Shown here piece by piece: positions 29,704-39,718 of a DNA stretch of 64,000 nt. The DNA lies in NCBI RefSeq assembly GCF_000419605.1, contig NZ_ATTI01000001.1:1091501-1155500 (forward strand), read 5' to 3'. Within the stretch, counting starts at the first letter, position 1, and the number at the start of each line of letters is the position of its first letter. The notes beneath the pieces were generated by a model. It had not been told where the DNA came from. It made no database searches and was given only the letters and a program-made list of their open reading frames with translations. The DNA comes from Sphingomonas phyllosphaerae 5.2. Its GTDB lineage: Bacteria > Pseudomonadota > Alphaproteobacteria > Sphingomonadales > Sphingomonadaceae. The position numbers were made by a program, and so were the translations under genes.

Positions 29704-31254
29704 CTAGATCGGCTCCCCCGCCGCACGGGCGCGCTCCTCGCGGGAGCGTTCGGCGGCGGGAAAGCGGCGGTAGGCGACCAGCCCGGCCGCCACCGTGAGC
29801 GGGACGCTGAGCAGCAGCGACAGCATCCCGGTCGACAGGCTGCCGGTCAGCGTCGAGATCCGCCCGGCCAGATACGGCCCGAGTGCGAGCCCGATCAGCG
29901 TGGTGCCGATGAAGAAGGTCGCGGTCGCCGTGCCGCGCATCCGCGGCAGGACCAGATCCTGGGTCGCCGCCGCGGCTGCGCCGAGCCCCCAGGCCGCAAA
30001 GACCTGCGCGCAGAAGACGCAGACGTAGAGGATCGCGGGAGCCGCGGTCGTATAGCCGGCGATCATGAACGGGACCGGCAGCACCGCGCTGGCGATCACC
30101 GGGACCAGCCGTCCGGCGGGGTTGGTGCGGCGCATCCGGTCCGCGATCAGCCCGCCGGTGGTGACGCCGATGAACCCCGCCGCCGCGCCCGCGCCGCCGA
30201 TGAACAGCCCCGCCTGCGCCGGTGCGACGCCCAGCACGCGGATCGCATAGGGCGCCGCCCAGAAGCTCGACGCATAGGCCATGAAGGCGTTTAGCCCGTA
30301 GGCCACGACGGTGCAGAGGAACGCCGGCGTGCCGACGATCAGCGCGAAGGTCGGCGGATCGCGGCGGCGCAGCGCGCAACTCCACGAGAAGACGGCGTAG
30401 GCCCCGACCCCGACCGCGATCCATTGCGGCAACGGCTCGCCGGCGGCGTGCAGCAGCGCCACGAGCGCGATCGTGACGGCGAGCCCGGCGAGATTGACCA
30501 GCAGCGCGCGGCGACCGAGTCGTGCGGCGCCGATCAGCGTCAGCGGTGGGAGGATCGTGACGAGTTCGTCGCGAAAGGCGCGGAACGGCGCCGGATGCGG
30601 CGGTGGCGTCGGCAAGCCCTCCACAGCGCCGCGCAGCGGTTCGCGCAGCGTCGCGACCACTGCCGCCAGCGCCAGCCCGGGCAATCCGACCGCGAGGAAC
30701 GCCGCCTGCCAGCCGGCGAGCCCGAGCGGCCCGCCACCGGGATAGGCGTGGTTCCACTTCTGGACGACCAGCCCGCCGACGAACAGCGAACAGCCGCCAC
30801 CGACGTAGAGTCCGGCGGAGTAGATCGACAGCGCGGTGGCGCGCAGCTTCTTCGGAAAATAGTCCGAGATCAGCGAGTAAGCCGACGGCGAGGCAGTCGC
30901 CTCCCCGACGCCGACCCCGACGCGCGCCGCCGCCAGTTGCGCTCCGGTCGCCGACAGCCCCGACAGCGCCGTCATCGCCGACCATAGCGACAGGCCGGCG
31001 GTCATCAGCCGGACGCGGTGCCAATTGTCCGCCAATCGCCCGAGCGGAATGCCGAACAGCGCATAGAACACCCCGAACGCGGTGCCGTAGAGGAAGCCGA
31101 GATCCTCGTCGCGCAGGTTCAGGTCGCGCTTGATGTCTTCGGCGAGGATCGAGATCACCTGCCGGTCGACGAAGTTGAGGACGTAGACCAGGAACAGCAG
31201 CCCCAGCACGTACCACGCATAGCCGCTTGCGCGGGCGTCGTCTTCTCCGGCCAT
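29704..31254 (-). CDS. MFS transporter (spinster-like family)
   Basis: This 516-residue protein has about 12 membrane segments. The first loop has LNFVDRQVISILAEDIKRDL, DEDLGFLYGTAFGVFYALFG and the motif A-like GRLADNWHRVRLM. The family is expanded in sphingomonads and is usually annotated as spinster-family MFS. The substrate cannot be predicted. A long cytoplasmic loop of about 60 residues at the centre (REPLRGAVEGLPTPPPHPAP and on) is typical. It converges on sodC. Confidence 0.9.
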   Translation of the reverse strand: MAGEDDARASGYAWYVLGLLFLVYVLNFVDRQVISILAEDIKRDLNLRDEDLGFLYGTAFGVFYALFGIPLGRLADNWHRVRLMTAGLSLWSAMTALSGLSATGAQLAAARVGVGVGEATASPSAYSLISDYFPKKLRATALSIYSAGLYVGGGCSLFVGGLVVQKWNHAYPGGGPLGLAGWQAAFLAVGLPGLALAAVVATLREPLRGAVEGLPTPPPHPAPFRAFRDELVTILPPLTLIGAARLGRRALLVNLAGLAVTIALVALLHAAGEPLPQWIAVGVGAYAVFSWSCALRRRDPPTFALIVGTPAFLCTVVAYGLNAFMAYASSFWAAPYAIRVLGVAPAQAGLFIGGAGAAAGFIGVTTGGLIADRMRRTNPAGRLVPVIASAVLPVPFMIAGYTTAAPAILYVCVFCAQVFAAWGLGAAAAATQDLVLPRMRGTATATFFIGTTLIGLALGPYLAGRISTLTGSLSTGMLSLLLSVPLTVAAGLVAYRRFPAAERSREERARAAGEPI

Positions 31255-31666
31255 GCATCCTCCCGATTTCCGCGCGAGCGTAACAGAGCCGGGCGCGAAG
31301 GGAAGGGCGCGGGGCCGGTGTGCAGGTGCGGTGTCACGTGCGAGCGATGGAAACGGCGGCGCGCACGGGTGGGGTGCCCTGATGAACTGGCAGCCGCTAC
31401 ATTCAATTGAAATCAGGTAGTACTGAGCCTGAATTGCAAATATTGTTGCATTTATCTTCGTCTGTTGCGGAGAATGGGCTTGGTATTTTGTTGAAAGGAA
31501 CGGGCAGCACCACAGTCGCCCTGGATTGCAGAGTTGGATGGCCGGCGAATTTATTTTTTTGATGAAGATTGTGAATTTACATCCCCGCCCGCACAGGTGT
31601 TATCGAAATCGTCTTAAAGCCGTTTAAGGTGGGGAACGGCCCAGATTACCCCGTGTTGATTGCTGC
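31255..31666. other. AT-richer intergenic stretch with short palindromes
   Basis: No gene is seen in 412 bp. Composition drops sharply in GC around 31400-31630. It contains TTCAATTGAA (about 31402-31411), an AT-rich T7 run near 31551, and TTAAA-GCCG-TTTAA (about 31614-31627). It is probably promoter and operator DNA for the rightward gene pair, or an old insertion scar. Confidence 0.4.
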
Positions 31667-31903
31667 ATGGCGAAGTTCTCCCTCCTGTTCATGGACAAGT
31701 CGAGTCAGCTGGTTGCCGATCAGCGACTTCAGGCACGCGATACGCAACACGCATTGGCGCAGGCCAACCGCCGCCTCTATCGAACGTTCGTCGGCGGCAA
31801 TCAGCCGGCGCTGGACCCGCGGGGGCGGGTCGACGTGCTGGATCCGACCGGTGTCGTCGTCGCGCGCATCTATTGCGCGGAAGCGATTGCGGCGATGTTT
31901 TGA
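31667..31903 (+). CDS. Small conserved-looking hypothetical protein
   Basis: This 78-residue protein starts at ATG 31667 (MAKFSLLFMDKSSQLVADQR). It is soluble, with a helical N-terminal half and a C-terminal strand-like segment (RVDVLDPTGVVVARIYCAEAI). Its stop overlaps the start of the M61 gene (TGATG), so it is translationally coupled to it. No domain is recognised. Confidence 0.6.
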   Translation: MAKFSLLFMDKSSQLVADQRLQARDTQHALAQANRRLYRTFVGGNQPALDPRGRVDVLDPTGVVVARIYCAEAIAAMF

Positions 31904-33801
31904 TGGCGGTGCCGATGCACGAAGCCGCGCGCGACGCCGCGCATGATCCGGACACGTTTGTCATCCCTGCGCCATCGGACTGCCCGTATGTCGCGCCGCT
32001 TACCCTTCACGTCGACGCAAGCGACCGCTGGCGCGGTATCCTGCGGGTTCGCGAGACCATCCCGGTCGAGGTCACAGGCACGGGCGCGGTCGGGGGCGGG
32101 GGCGAGGTCGTTCTTCTCTATCCCAAGTGGCTGCCCGGCTTCCATGCGCCGGTCGCGCCGATCGAGTTGCTGTCCGGGCTGTCGTTCACCGCGGACGGGC
32201 GACAACTCGGATGGCGCCGCCACCCGACCATGGTGCACGCGTTTGCCGTAGCGGCGCCGCCGGGCGTGGAGACGATCGAGGCTGAATTCCAGTTCCTCTC
32301 GCCAACCGATGCAGCGCAGGGAAGGGTGATCAGTTCGCCCGAGCTGCTCTGCCTGCCGTGGAACGCAGCGGTCCTCTATCCGGCGGGCCATGGCGCGGAC
32401 CAAATCCGGCTCGATGCGCACCTGACGCTGCCCGAGGATTGGTCGGCGGCTTGCGCGATCCCGTCGCGTCGGACGGAGCGCAACCGGCTGACGTTCGAAC
32501 GAAGCTCGCTGGACACGCTGATCGATTCGCCGGTGCTCGCCGCCCGGCACCTGCGCACCTATGCGCTGGACGAGTACGTCAATCTGCGGGTCGCGGCGGC
32601 GGAACCGCACCTGCTGGAAGCGAACGCGGCGCAGATCGCGGCGCACGCCGCCGTCACGGCGGAGGCGGCGCTGCTGTTCGGCTCGCGTCCATTCGACCGG
32701 TTCGAGATGCTGCTGGCGCTCAGCGACACGTTGAGCACCGCCGGGGTGGAGCACCACCGATCGTTCGAGGCGGTCAGCGTACCCGGTTACTTCGCCGAGT
32801 GGGACGATCACGTAACCCGCCGCGACACGATCCCGCACGAGTTCATCCATAGCTGGAACGGCAAGCATCGGCGCGGCGCGGATTCCTGCACGGCCTCCTT
32901 CGACCGCCCGATCCAGAACAGCCTGCTGTGGGTGTACGAGGGACAGACGCAATATTGGACCAACGTGCTGTGCGCGCGCGCCGGCCTGTGGACCACCGAG
33001 CAAACCCTCGGCGCGCTGGCGATCAACGCCGCCCGTTACGATGCGCGCCCCGGCAGCCGCTGGCGGCCGTTGCTCGACACGACGCGCGATCCGATCATCG
33101 CCGCGCGAAGCCCATTGCCGTGGCCGAGCTGGCAGCGCAGCGAGGATTATTATGCGGAGGGCGCGCTGCTGTGGCTCGAGGTCGACACGCGCCTGCGCGA
33201 GCTGTCGGGCGACACCTGCTCGCTCGACGATTTCGCGCGCCGCTTCTTCGGTGGCGTCGATGGCGACTGGTCGACCCGCCCTTATGACATCGACGAGGTC
33301 ATCGACGCGCTGGAAGCGCTCGCCGCCTTCGACTGGCGCGATTTCCTGCTGCACGCGCTCCGGGATACGCGCGACGGAACGCTGCTCGGCGGCGTGGAGC
33401 GCGGTGGATACCGGCTGCATTACGGGGATACACCCAATGCGTTCCAGCAATGCCAGGAAGCCGAAACCGGTATCGCCGACTTCACGCACACGATCGGTCT
33501 TACCGTTTCGGGCGACGGTCGCGTCGGTGATGTGCTGTGGCATGGCGCCGCGTTCGACGCCGGTCTGACGATCGGCGCGACGATCGTGGCGGTCGAGGGG
33601 CGCTCTTTCTCGGTGGAGCGACTCCGCGCGGCGCTGATCGGACCGGAGAACGCGGAGCGGGAATTGCTGGTGCAGCGCGGCTCGACGGTGCGCCCGGTGA
33701 TGCTGCGCATCCCCGGACACCTTCGCTACCCCTGTCTCGTTCGCCTTCCCGACACGCCGGACCGGCTGGGCGCAATCCTGCGATCGCGGCGCGGATCGTA
33801 G
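31903..33801 (+). CDS. M61 family metallopeptidase, leaderless
   Basis: This 632-residue protein starts at ATG 31903, coupled to the preceding small gene. There is no signal peptide, unlike the 19374 homologue, so it may act in the cytoplasm. The zinc site HEFIH is in TIPHEFIHSWNGKHRR, followed by LLWVYEGQTQYW with the third-ligand Glu. A C-terminal PDZ-like region (IGLTVSGDGRVGDVLWHG, then FDAGLTIGATIVAVEG) is present. A role in peptide or protein turnover is likely; the substrate is unknown. Confidence 0.9.
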   Translation: MAVPMHEAARDAAHDPDTFVIPAPSDCPYVAPLTLHVDASDRWRGILRVRETIPVEVTGTGAVGGGGEVVLLYPKWLPGFHAPVAPIELLSGLSFTADGRQLGWRRHPTMVHAFAVAAPPGVETIEAEFQFLSPTDAAQGRVISSPELLCLPWNAAVLYPAGHGADQIRLDAHLTLPEDWSAACAIPSRRTERNRLTFERSSLDTLIDSPVLAARHLRTYALDEYVNLRVAAAEPHLLEANAAQIAAHAAVTAEAALLFGSRPFDRFEMLLALSDTLSTAGVEHHRSFEAVSVPGYFAEWDDHVTRRDTIPHEFIHSWNGKHRRGADSCTASFDRPIQNSLLWVYEGQTQYWTNVLCARAGLWTTEQTLGALAINAARYDARPGSRWRPLLDTTRDPIIAARSPLPWPSWQRSEDYYAEGALLWLEVDTRLRELSGDTCSLDDFARRFFGGVDGDWSTRPYDIDEVIDALEALAAFDWRDFLLHALRDTRDGTLLGGVERGGYRLHYGDTPNAFQQCQEAETGIADFTHTIGLTVSGDGRVGDVLWHGAAFDAGLTIGATIVAVEGRSFSVERLRAALIGPENAERELLVQRGSTVRPVMLRIPGHLRYPCLVRLPDTPDRLGAILRSRRGS

Positions 33802-33892
33802 CCGGGCGACGGAACGTTTGCCGTTCCGCTACTTTCGCTCTCTCGACGGGTGAATCGGCAGTGTGGCCGTTTCAGCCGGCGGGAGAAACGGC

Positions 33893-34633
33893 TTGATCGA
33901 ACGTCATTTTGCAAAGCTCCGCGCACGCGGCCTGCTGTCCGAAGACGAAGAGCATGCGATCCGCAACGCCGTCGCCGAGATCCGCACCGTTCCCGCCGAT
34001 GCCGTCGTCGTGCCCGCCTATGAGGTTCAGGATCACAGTACCCTGCTGCTCGACGGAATTTTGTGCCGGTACAAGGATCTGCGCAACGGACAGCGCCAGA
34101 TCACCGAGCTGCACGTCGCGGGCGACTTCGCCGACCTGCACAGCTTCACGCTCAAGTATCTCGATCACGACGTTATGTCGTTGACCCCGGCGCGGCTCGC
34201 CATCGTCCCGCATACGGCGCTGCGCAACCTGACCGAGCGTTTCCCGTCGCTGGCGCGCAGTTATTGGTTCAGCACCAATCTCGACGCCGCGATCCATCGC
34301 GAGTGGGAGTTGTCGCTGGGACGTCGCAGCGCCTCGGCGCGCGTCGCGATGCTGTTGAGCGAACTGCATCAGCGGCTGTTCCTCGTCGGTCTCGCCGATG
34401 CTGCAGGCTATGAGCTGCGGCTGACGCAGACCGACATCGCCGAATGCACCGGGCTCACCAACGTGTCCGTCAACCGCGTGTTGCGGGATTTGCGCGAGCG
34501 CGGCGCCGTGCTGTTCGCCGCCGGGCGGGTGAAGATCCTCGACCGCGCGGCATTGTGGCGGGCGGCGGAGTTCGACCCCCGCTATCTCTACCTCGACGGC
34601 GCGGCGGGGAAGCGGATCGAGCAGTTTACCTAG
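33893..34633 (+). CDS. Crp/Fnr family transcriptional regulator
   Basis: This 246-residue protein probably starts at TTG 33893 (LIERHFAKLRARGLLSEDEE) behind GGGAG; a GTG at 33863 is a longer alternative with no ribosome site. The cyclic-nucleotide-binding-like beta-roll is followed by a helix-turn-helix, LTQTDIAECTGLTNVSVNRV, then LRDLRERGAVLF. There is no cysteine cluster, so it is not an oxygen-sensing Fnr. This subfamily is numerous in sphingomonads. The ligand and targets are unknown. Confidence 0.88.
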   Translation: MIERHFAKLRARGLLSEDEEHAIRNAVAEIRTVPADAVVVPAYEVQDHSTLLLDGILCRYKDLRNGQRQITELHVAGDFADLHSFTLKYLDHDVMSLTPARLAIVPHTALRNLTERFPSLARSYWFSTNLDAAIHREWELSLGRRSASARVAMLLSELHQRLFLVGLADAAGYELRLTQTDIAECTGLTNVSVNRVLRDLRERGAVLFAAGRVKILDRAALWRAAEFDPRYLYLDGAAGKRIEQFT

Positions 34634-34771
34634 ACTTCCAGTCTCCTCATCGGGCGGATCGGCTGCGGCTGGAGGGCATGCGATCCGCGCACGCGGCGCA
34701 GCCGCCGGGGATCACGTCAGGCTGCGTGGCGACAACACCCCCGCCGCACGCCCCCCCCCCGCACGCCCTTG

Positions 34772-36367
34772 TCACCACCAGGTGGCGTAGAGCGCGATCA
34801 GGATCAGCACGATCCCCAGGCACGCGGCGTTGAAGCCGGTGGTGGTGCGGAACTCGACGCCCTCCAGCGTGACGCGATTGGCATCGGCGCGCGACCGCAC
34901 CAGCAGCGACAGCGTGACCGCAAGCGCGAGGCTCGCGAAGAACACCAGGCTCATGCGGTTGAGGAACGGCAGGTCGGGAAGCGCCTCGCGCAGCACGTAG
35001 GACAGCACCACCGACGCGACGGCCGCGGCGATCGCGCCAGCCTCGTTCGCGCGCTTCCAGAACAAGCCGAGCAGGAAGATGACGGTGATGCCTGGCGTGA
35101 AGAAGCCGGAGAACTCCTGGATGAACTGGAACGCCTGATCGGACTGGCCGATCAGGGGGCGCGCCGTCAGCATCGCGATCACGATCGACACGCAGGCGGC
35201 GATCCGGCCGACCAGCACCAGCTTGCGCTCGCCGGCCGGATCGGCCGTGCCGTCCTGCGCCGCGGTCTGTCGGTGGAGGCGCTTGGCATAGAGATCGAGC
35301 GTAAAGATCGTCGCGATCGCGTTGATCTTGGATGCGGTGGACGCGATGATCGCCGCGATCAGCGCCGCGAAAACGAGCCCCAGCAGGCCCGGCGGCAACA
35401 GCCGCAGCATCGCCGGATAGGCCTGGTCTGGCTTGGCGAGATCGGGCGCCAGCACCACGGCGGCGATGCCCGGCAGCACGATCACCAGCGGCATCAACAG
35501 CTTCAGGAAAGCGGCGAAGACGATGCCCTTCTGTGCCTCCTGCTGGCTCTTCGCCGCCAGCGCGCGCTGGATGATATATTGGTTGAACCCCCAATAGCTC
35601 AGGTTGGCGATCCACATGCCGCCGACGAGCACCGCCAGCCCCGGCAATTCCTTGTAGTGCGGATTGTCGGGCGACAGGATCATGTCGAAATGTCCGGGCA
35701 CGCGCCGCGTCAGCTCCGCGAAGCCCCCGATGATCCCGGCATCGCCGCCGATCGTCTTCAGCGTGAGCGCGGACACCATCAGCCCGCCGAACACCAGCAA
35801 TGTCACCTGCACGATGTCGGTCAGCGCCACCGCCTTCAACCCGCCGCGCAGCTGGTAGAGCACCGCGAACGCCCCGAGACCAACGAGCGCGACGTTCTGG
35901 TCGACGCCCGCCACCTGGTTCACCGCGATCGAGCCGAGCCAGATGATCGAGGTGAGGTTCACGAAGATGTACAGCGCCAGCCAGAACACCGCCATGATCG
36001 TGCGGATCGAGCTGCCATAGCGCTGCTCCAGGAACTGCGGCATCGTGTAGATGCGGTTGTGGAGAAAGATCGGCAGGAAGAACTTGCCGACGATCAGCAA
36101 CGTCGCGCCCGCCATCCATTCGTAGGAGGCGATCGCGAGCCCGATCGCATAGCCCGACCCGGCCATGCCGACGATCTGTTCGGCAGATATATTGGCGGCG
36201 ATCAACGACGCGCCGACCGCCCACCACGGCAGCGACTTGGACGCCAGGAAATAGTCGGACGTGTCCTTGGTCTCGCCGGCCTTGTCGCGGCTGACCCATT
36301 GCGCCAGCGCGAAAATGCCGATCGCATAGCCGATCACTACGACCAGATCGATCGTCTGCAACGTCAT
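34772..36367 (-). CDS. Sodium:solute symporter (SSS/SGLT family)
   Basis: This 531-residue protein has about 13-14 membrane segments. Family hallmarks are the N-terminal LVVVIGYAIGIFALAQW, DTSDYFLASKSLPWWAVGAS, NISAEQIVGMAGSGYAIG and PIFLHNRIYTMPQFLEQRYG. These place it in the glucose/galactose-type sodium symporter group. It probably imports a sugar or related solute with Na+. A run of ten C residues (34751-34760) lies just past its 3' end. Confidence 0.92.
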   Translation of the reverse strand: MTLQTIDLVVVIGYAIGIFALAQWVSRDKAGETKDTSDYFLASKSLPWWAVGASLIAANISAEQIVGMAGSGYAIGLAIASYEWMAGATLLIVGKFFLPIFLHNRIYTMPQFLEQRYGSSIRTIMAVFWLALYIFVNLTSIIWLGSIAVNQVAGVDQNVALVGLGAFAVLYQLRGGLKAVALTDIVQVTLLVFGGLMVSALTLKTIGGDAGIIGGFAELTRRVPGHFDMILSPDNPHYKELPGLAVLVGGMWIANLSYWGFNQYIIQRALAAKSQQEAQKGIVFAAFLKLLMPLVIVLPGIAAVVLAPDLAKPDQAYPAMLRLLPPGLLGLVFAALIAAIIASTASKINAIATIFTLDLYAKRLHRQTAAQDGTADPAGERKLVLVGRIAACVSIVIAMLTARPLIGQSDQAFQFIQEFSGFFTPGITVIFLLGLFWKRANEAGAIAAAVASVVLSYVLREALPDLPFLNRMSLVFFASLALAVTLSLLVRSRADANRVTLEGVEFRTTTGFNAACLGIVLILIALYATWW

Positions 36368-36504
36368 CGCACGTCCTCCCCGGCGACCGTCGCGCGGCTC
36401 GCTCCCGCGCCCTGTTTAGAACATGCCCGCGGCGTGTCCACGGCGGATGCGGCGGGCGACCGAATGCGCCGCCGATCGTTGGCGATGCGAAGGAGAGCAT
36501 TGCC

Positions 36505-37140
36505 ATGACCCGCCGTATCCCGATCACCGGTGCCAGCGTCGCCGGGAATACCGCGGCGCGGGGGTTGGTCGAAGGAGGGACGAAGGAGGTGGATCGTTCC
36601 CGTGCCCCGGACCGCTCCCGTACCGAAGAGCAGCGCGCGGCCGGCCTGTCGCCGTTGGCGGCGCTGGGCATCGTCGGCGCGGTGCTGGGCGTCAGCGCCG
36701 TGGTCGGGCGGCGCAACGCGCCCGATCCGTCGCATCCCGGCATCCGCCGCTGGTACCGCAAGCTCGACAAGCCGGGCTATACGCCGCCGGACGCGGCGTT
36801 CGGCGCGGTGTGGCCGGTGCTGGAAGCCGGGCTGGCGGTCGGCGGCTATCGGTTGTTGCGGCGGCCGCGCTCGGCGGCGCGCAATACGGCGACCGGACTG
36901 TGGCTCCTGAACACCGCGATGATCGGGGGCTGGACCGCCTTGTTCTTCCGCGAGAAGAAGCTGGGGGCGAGTGCGGTGGCGTCGGGCGTGATGATCGCCT
37001 CGAGCGCCGCCTATGTCGCTGCCGCGGCGAAAGAAGACCGTGTGGCGGCGGCGGTAGGGGTGCCGTTCGTGGCGTGGCTCGGCTTTGCGACGGTCCTGGC
37101 GGAGCGGATCTGGCGCGACAATCCGCGGGAGGGAGGATGA
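36505..37140 (+). CDS. tspO: TspO/MBR family protein
   Basis: This 211-residue protein has a ~65-residue polar N-terminal extension (residues 1-50 are hydrophilic, then one hydrophobic segment), followed by the TspO core. The core has HPGIRRWYRKLDKPGYTPPD and FGAVWPVLEAGLAVGGYRLL, with four more hydrophobic segments. TspO proteins are five-helix membrane proteins binding tetrapyrroles. The core has fewer tryptophans than typical tryptophan-rich sensors, so ligand binding may differ. Confidence 0.8.
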   Translation: MTRRIPITGASVAGNTAARGLVEGGTKEVDRSRAPDRSRTEEQRAAGLSPLAALGIVGAVLGVSAVVGRRNAPDPSHPGIRRWYRKLDKPGYTPPDAAFGAVWPVLEAGLAVGGYRLLRRPRSAARNTATGLWLLNTAMIGGWTALFFREKKLGASAVASGVMIASSAAYVAAAAKEDRVAAAVGVPFVAWLGFATVLAERIWRDNPREGG

Positions 37141-37368
37141 TCGCCCCCCGGCGGCGTGCCGGTGCTGCCGCATCTTGCGTTTTCGCCTCTGCCTCGTCAT
37201 AGCGCGCCCAGCATCAAGAGTCGGGCCGGCGTCCGACACCAACCTGCTCCCGAGCAAGGTGGTGCCTCCCAGATCGGGAGGGATGTGGCCGGACCGGCAA
37301 CAAACGGGACTCCAGCCGCACGAACGTCGACCCGCTTGCCCGGTGCAGGACAAGGAAGGGTATCGGAC

Positions 37369-38436
37369 GTGACGACGACGCAGCCTCAGCAATTCGCGAG
37401 CGACAATTACGCGGGCATCTGCCCGGAGGCGTTTGCGGCCATGGCGGAGGCGAATGCCGGTTCGGCGACCGCCTATGGCGCCGATGGCTGGACGCAGCGC
37501 GCGACCGACGCGTTCCGTGACCTGTTCGACACCGCCTGCGACGTGTTCTTCGTCTTCAACGGCACCGCCGCGAATTCGCTGGCACTCGCCGCGCTGTGCC
37601 AATCCTATCACAGCGTCATCTGCTCGTCGTCCGCACACGTCGAGACCGACGAATGCGGCGCACCGGAATTCTTCTCGAACGGATCGAAGCTGCTCGTCGC
37701 GCCATCGTCGGACGGCAAGCTGACCCCCGATGCGGTACGGCGGCTGGCGACCAGCCGCTCCGACATCCACTTCCCGAAATCGCGCGTCGTTACGATCACG
37801 CAGCCGACCGAGACCGGGCTGGTCTACACGGTCGCCGAGATCGAGGCGATCGCGGCGACATGCCGGTCGCTGGACCTGAAGCTGCACATGGACGGCGCGC
37901 GGTTCGCGCATGCGTGCGCCGCGCTGGGCTGCGCGCCCGCCGACATCACGTGGCGCGCGGGCGTCGACGTCCTGTGCTTCGGCGGTACCAAGAACGGGAT
38001 GGGGGTCGGCGAGGCGATCGTCTTCTTCGACCCCGCCTTGTCGGTCGACTTCGACTATCGCTGCAAGCAGGCCGGACAGCTTGCGTCCAAGATGCGCTTC
38101 CTCGCGGCGCCGTGGGTGGGATTGCTGGAGAGCGGCGCGTGGCTGCGCAACGCCGCGCACGGCAATGCCTGCGCCGCCCGGCTCGCCGCCGCGCTGGCGA
38201 ATCTGCCCGACGTTCGGCTGATGGTGCCGGTCGAGGCGAACGCCGTCTTCCTCGACGCGCCGGCAGCGGTGCTCGACGGGCTGCGCGCGCGCGGCTGGCA
38301 GTTCTACACCTTCATCGGTGGCGGCGCGCGGTTCATGTTCGCGTGGGATGCCGCGATCGAGCGTGTCGATGCGTTGGCCGCCGATCTGCGTGCGGTCTGC
38401 CAGCGGGCGGATCGCGAGGTCATGGCCGCCGCCTGA
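37369..38436 (+). CDS. ltaE: Low-specificity L-threonine aldolase
   Basis: This 355-residue protein probably starts at GTG 37369 after AAGGAAGGG. It is a fold-type I PLP enzyme: FASDNYAGICPEAF, FFVFNGTAANSLALAALC, HVETDECGAPEFF, the catalytic PLP Lys in FGGTKNGMG, and LKLHMDGARFAHACAALG. It cleaves L-threonine or allo-threonine to glycine and acetaldehyde. It converges with the lldD-like gene 20 bp away. Confidence 0.93.
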   Translation: MTTTQPQQFASDNYAGICPEAFAAMAEANAGSATAYGADGWTQRATDAFRDLFDTACDVFFVFNGTAANSLALAALCQSYHSVICSSSAHVETDECGAPEFFSNGSKLLVAPSSDGKLTPDAVRRLATSRSDIHFPKSRVVTITQPTETGLVYTVAEIEAIAATCRSLDLKLHMDGARFAHACAALGCAPADITWRAGVDVLCFGGTKNGMGVGEAIVFFDPALSVDFDYRCKQAGQLASKMRFLAAPWVGLLESGAWLRNAAHGNACAARLAAALANLPDVRLMVPVEANAVFLDAPAAVLDGLRARGWQFYTFIGGGARFMFAWDAAIERVDALAADLRAVCQRADREVMAAA

Positions 38437-38456
38437 CCTCACGCCGCGATCGACCG

Positions 38457-39593
38457 CTAGTCCATCAGGATCGAGCGGTCGATCTCGGCGATGCGCCGCA
38501 CGCCGGTGAGCGCCATCGCGACGCGCATCTCCTTCTCGATCAGCGCCAGCAGCGCGGCGATCCCCGCTTCGCCGCCGGCCGCCAGCGCATAGAGCCACGC
38601 GCGGCCGAGCAAGACGCCGTCCGCGCCGAGCGCGAGCATCCGCACCACGTCGAGCCCGGAGCGTACGCCCGAGTCGGCCAGCACCGCGACACGCCCCTTC
38701 ACGGCTTCGGCGATCGCCGGCAATGCGCGCGCGGTGGAGGACGCTCCGTCCAATTGCCGCCCGCCATGGTTCGAAACCACGATCGCATCGGCCCCGGCAT
38801 CGGCCGCGGCACGCGCATCGTCGGGGTCGAGGATGCCCTTGATGATCAGCGGCCCGTCCCAGGCGGCACGGATCCACGCGATGTCGTCCCACGCGATCGA
38901 CGGATCGAAGTTCGCGCCGAGCCAGCCCATGTAATCGTTCATTCCGGACGACGCGCCCAGCACCGGCAGCAGGTTGCCCAACGCGTGCGGGCGTCCGTGC
39001 ACGCCGACGTCCCACGCCCAACCGGGCTTGCCGATCGCCTGCAGCGCACGGCGGAGCGGCCCGCGCGGCCCCGACATCCCCGAATGCGCGTCGCGATACC
39101 GCGAGCCGGGCACCGGCATGTCGACGGTGAACACCAGCGCCTCCGCACCCTCGGCCTTGGCGGTCGCGATCAGGTCCGCCATGAAGGCGCGGTCGCGGAT
39201 GACGTAGAGCTGGAACCACAACGGCCCCGGCGTCGCGCGGCGCACCTCGGCCAGCGAGCAGAGCCCGACCGTCGATAGCGTGAAAGGGATGCCCGCGGCC
39301 GTTGCGGCGCGCGCTGCCTGCGTCTCGCCGCGCCGCCGGTACATGCCGCCGATCCCGATCGGCGCCAGCGCCAGCGGCAACCGGCGCCGCGTGCCGAGCA
39401 ATTCGGTCGACAGGTCGATATCCGACACGTCGCGCAGCACGCGCTGCCGCAGCCCGAGCCGGGCGAGATCGTCGACATTGGCGCGCAACGTCATCTCGCT
39501 GCCCGCGCCGCCATCGGCATAGTCGAAGAGGAAGCGTGGCAACCGGCGTTGCGCGGCGTGACGGAAATCGAGCGGCGACGAGATGATCGTCAT
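38457..39593 (-). CDS. lldD: FMN-dependent alpha-hydroxy-acid oxidase/dehydrogenase (LldD-like)
   Basis: This 378-residue TIM-barrel flavoenzyme has [18 protein letters not shown] at the N-terminus, [41 protein letters not shown], and the catalytic segment [14 protein letters not shown] with the active-site His, then [20 protein letters not shown] for FMN phosphate binding. It is most like L-lactate dehydrogenase, but related substrates such as glycolate or mandelate cannot be excluded. Confidence 0.9.
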   Translation of the reverse strand: MTIISSPLDFRHAAQRRLPRFLFDYADGGAGSEMTLRANVDDLARLGLRQRVLRDVSDIDLSTELLGTRRRLPLALAPIGIGGMYRRRGETQAARAATAAGIPFTLSTVGLCSLAEVRRATPGPLWFQLYVIRDRAFMADLIATAKAEGAEALVFTVDMPVPGSRYRDAHSGMSGPRGPLRRALQAIGKPGWAWDVGVHGRPHALGNLLPVLGASSGMNDYMGWLGANFDPSIAWDDIAWIRAAWDGPLIIKGILDPDDARAAADAGADAIVVSNHGGRQLDGASSTARALPAIAEAVKGRVAVLADSGVRSGLDVVRMLALGADGVLLGRAWLYALAAGGEAGIAALLALIEKEMRVAMALTGVRRIAEIDRSILMD

Positions 39594-39718
39594 GCGAAGG
39601 GCGCGGAGCGGTGGATGAGCATGCGGTGAGCCTCGATCTGATGGCCCCGGCTATGGCGCGCGGCGCGATCGGGCAAGCGGAAAGCGGGTCGTATCCGTGC
39701 GCCGTGCGTTGGTCGCGC

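Noticed and set aside
34751..34760. Run of ten C residues considered as a phase-variable tract
   Set aside because: It lies past the symporter stop codon and outside any supported promoter, so slippage would not switch a gene; noted only as sequence.
34772..36367. Possible operon of the symporter with the Crp/Fnr gene
   Set aside because: The two genes converge, so they cannot share a transcript.
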